Below are positions 33,048-34,700 of a DNA stretch of 34,700 nucleotides, piece after piece. The stretch covers positions 1 through 34,700 of the forward strand of contig DPOU01000015.1 of the NCBI GenBank assembly GCA_003539625.1. The letters are read 5' to 3'. Position numbers and translations under genes: made by a program. The stretch is from Acholeplasmatales bacterium (GTDB taxonomy: Bacteria > Bacillota_I > Bacilli_A > ML615J-28 > CAG-313). Position 1 is the stretch's first letter. Each line of letters starts with the position of its first letter. Under the pieces are notes generated by a model, which saw only the letters and a program-made list of their open reading frames with translations, was not told the origin of the DNA and did not search any database.

Positions 33048-33934
33048 TATTTAGTTTTTCCTTTCTCTAATGCAAGTTTATAGATATCTTCTAAATCACT
33101 TTTATCGAAGACATATTTGTTTCCACAAAAATGACAAACAGTTTCTTGAGGTTTATTCTCGTCAATCATTTCTTTGATTTCATCTGCACCTAAAGAAAGA
33201 ATACCATTTGCAAAACGTTCTTTACTACAAGTACATCTAAATTCTAATGGTACTTCATCAAGTATTTCAACATCATCTACAATGTTATATATGATATCTT
33301 TAGGTTCATAACCAGAAGAAAGCATTTCTGAAACAGTTGGAATAATTGCTAACTTTTTTTCAATTTTTTCGATAACTTCTTCAGGAGTATCGGGTAATAG
33401 TTGAATTATAAATCCTCCACTCGCAACTGCCTTGCTATCTTCATTAACTAAAACTCCTAAACCAACAGCAGATGGTACTTGTTCACTTACATTAAAGTAA
33501 TATGCGAAATCTTCAGCCATTTCACCACTAATGATTGGAGTAGAGCCTATAAATGGTTCTTTTAATTTTAAGTCTTTTATAACATTTATGAATCCTGTTG
33601 TACCTATGGTTTGTTTTGCGTTTAATCTAGCATCAGAATATTCAAAATGACAATGTGGGTTTTCTGCATAACCCCTAATATGACCATGAGCATCACTATC
33701 AACAATAATTCTACCGATAGGTCCATCACCTTCAACTTTGATTGTTACAGTTTCATCTAACTTTAACATTGAGCCCATCATAGCTCCCATACTTAAAACT
33801 CTTCCTAAAGCATCAAGAGCACTTGGGTAATAACTCAAACGATCACCTATTTCATTTAATACATTTTTTGTTGATACCGCATACACTCTAACTGATTTAT
33901 TATAAGCAAGAGCTCTTATTACAACATCATTCAT
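33047..33934 (-). CDS. hslO: redox-regulated chaperone Hsp33
   Basis: A 295-aa holdase that is switched on by oxidation and unfolding. The N-terminal core has the GxxxG-rich GRVLSMGAMMGSMLK and IKVEGDGPIGRIIVD patterns. The C-terminal zinc switch is complete: CTC (CxC) then CHFC (CxxC) in the last 70 residues. The SD is GAGGTG. First gene of hslO-M42. In Bacillus hslO lies just downstream of ftsH; here it is 6 kb away and inverted. Confidence 0.97.
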   Translation of the reverse strand: MNDVVIRALAYNKSVRVYAVSTKNVLNEIGDRLSYYPSALDALGRVLSMGAMMGSMLKLDETVTIKVEGDGPIGRIIVDSDAHGHIRGYAENPHCHFEYSDARLNAKQTIGTTGFINVIKDLKLKEPFIGSTPIISGEMAEDFAYYFNVSEQVPSAVGLGVLVNEDSKAVASGGFIIQLLPDTPEEVIEKIEKKLAIIPTVSEMLSSGYEPKDIIYNIVDDVEILDEVPLEFRCTCSKERFANGILSLGADEIKEMIDENKPQETVCHFCGNKYVFDKSDLEDIYKLALEKGKTK

Positions 33935-33965
33935 TTTATCACCTCAATTATTATTATATATAATT

Positions 33966-33994
33966 AGTATAACACATTTTAGTTAAAGTAACAA
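33966..33994 (-). promoter_or_regulatory. hslO promoter
   Basis: Minus strand TTGTTA (33994-33989), 17-bp spacer, TATACT (33971-33966) preceded by TGT. Confidence 0.6.
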
Positions 33995-34040
33995 AAATAA
34001 AACATAAAAAAGTATTTTTAATTTAACTAAATATCTTTAA

Positions 34041-34069
34041 TTGACAAAACTATAATAGTTAGTTATAAT
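34041..34069 (+). promoter_or_regulatory. perfect consensus promoter of the 34096 gene
   Basis: TTGACA (34041-34046), 17-bp spacer, TATAAT (34064-34069). A second TATAAT at 34051 makes a TATAATAGTTA direct repeat. Confidence 0.85.
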
Positions 34070-34095
34070 AGTTATAGAAAGCAAGAGGTATACGT

Positions 34096-34635
34096 ATGAA
34101 TATTTATGAAGACTATCGTAATTACATTGATGAATGTGATGAACTAATTGAAATGTTAAAAGAAAAGGGAGCTTCTGTTTACTATGCTATATCCGATGTT
34201 TTGAAAGTTACTGAATATATATATAATGAATATGAAAAAAATCAAAAACTAGATGAAGATTTAGAAGAAATATTTGATATTGGATATGGCTTTTTAGCTA
34301 ATGTATTAGCTGATATGAAAACATATTATGAAGATGCATTTGATAAGAACAAAGATGTCTTTGAACAATATAGTGAATTATTATTGTATTCAATTCTCAT
34401 TGAAGATTTCAAATCTTATATGTATAGTGAAGAATTAATGAATGATGAATATGAAGAAAAGCTTAATCAATTATTAAATAAATTAGATAGTATATTTACA
34501 AATAAAAAACCTATTCCTAATGGCTTAGTAGAACAAATTGATGCGACATTAAGTGATATGGGAATTCATAATTCAGACTATCGCCCCGCTTATTCCGTTT
34601 TTCAAATGATTGCGGAAGAATTAAACTTAATATAA
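34096..34635 (+). CDS. unknown acidic helical protein
   Basis: A 179-aa soluble, acidic, mostly helical protein without signal peptide or recognised motif. It may be a distant paralog of the 31477 protein (see there). The promoter matches the sigma-A consensus exactly and the SD is AGAGGT, so high expression is expected. It is divergent from hslO. No terminator hairpin is seen after it. Function unknown. Confidence 0.78.
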   Translation: MNIYEDYRNYIDECDELIEMLKEKGASVYYAISDVLKVTEYIYNEYEKNQKLDEDLEEIFDIGYGFLANVLADMKTYYEDAFDKNKDVFEQYSELLLYSILIEDFKSYMYSEELMNDEYEEKLNQLLNKLDSIFTNKKPIPNGLVEQIDATLSDMGIHNSDYRPAYSVFQMIAEELNLI

Positions 34636-34650
34636 AAATTATATAATTGC

Positions 34651-34679
34651 TTGCGTCAATAAAAACGCTATGTTATAAT
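34651..34679 (+). promoter_or_regulatory. promoter at the window end
   Basis: TTGCGT (34651-34656), 17-bp spacer, TATAAT (34674-34679) preceded by TGT. The gene it drives lies beyond the window; the first transcribed bases show no start codon. Confidence 0.6.
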
Positions 34680-34700
34680 GGTCCTTTAAATTAACTGGGG

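Overview
The window is AT-rich (about 30% G+C by eye) and uses TGA as a stop (ends of the genes at 12868, 14421, 20611 and 22135) while TGG encodes Trp, so it uses the standard bacterial code and not the Mycoplasma code. A pyruvate:ferredoxin oxidoreductase, a Gram-positive SUF system with SufU as scaffold, peptidoglycan genes (MurF, Ddl) and BspA-type leucine-rich-repeat lipoproteins fit an anaerobic, walled, probably host-associated low-GC Firmicute, plausibly an uncultured Bacilli lineage near Erysipelotrichia/Acholeplasma-like groups. The lineage is inferred from gene content only.

Layout. 1-5.4 kb: the end of an upstream gene, monocistronic nifJ (PFOR), an unknown membrane protein and a small lipoprotein. 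5.5-10.2 kb: sufCDSUB, tightly packed with overlapping stops and starts; SufD is unusually short. 10.2-12.1 kb: an M50-type membrane zinc protease and a diverged Fe/Mn superoxide dismutase-like gene on the minus strand. The latter is divergent from an alpha/beta hydrolase-murF-ddl operon across a perfect 12-bp inverted repeat that carries both -10 boxes. 15.6 kb: tRNA-Thr(GGT) facing a serine recombinase.

16.3-23.5 kb is accessory: a decayed coding tail, two BspA-like LRR lipoproteins (16685 and 18090), a cassette of two related two-TM proteins around an unknown soluble protein, then a DUF2975-like membrane protein and an ICMT-like methyltransferase. 23.8-27.6 kb is a housekeeping operon, tilS-ftsH-rqcP. 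27.6-30.8 kb holds two more LRR lipoproteins, flanked by near-identical terminators. 30.9-34.7 kb: maf with an unknown partner, then hslO-M42 peptidase on the minus strand, and a last unknown gene with a perfect consensus promoter.

The main non-routine structure is the four-member LRR lipoprotein family. All four genes have a lipid Cys at residue 22, an identical Cys/His N-terminal pattern, a shared -35/-10 promoter with 17-bp spacing and an upstream AT-rich box, and three terminators of one hairpin family lie between or before the units. This looks like a duplicating, co-regulated surface-protein cassette, with a decayed extra copy of its promoter box at 30836. PFOR and SUF are functionally linked: SUF builds the Fe-S clusters that PFOR needs. 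The SOD-like protein and Hsp33 suggest oxygen-stress protection.
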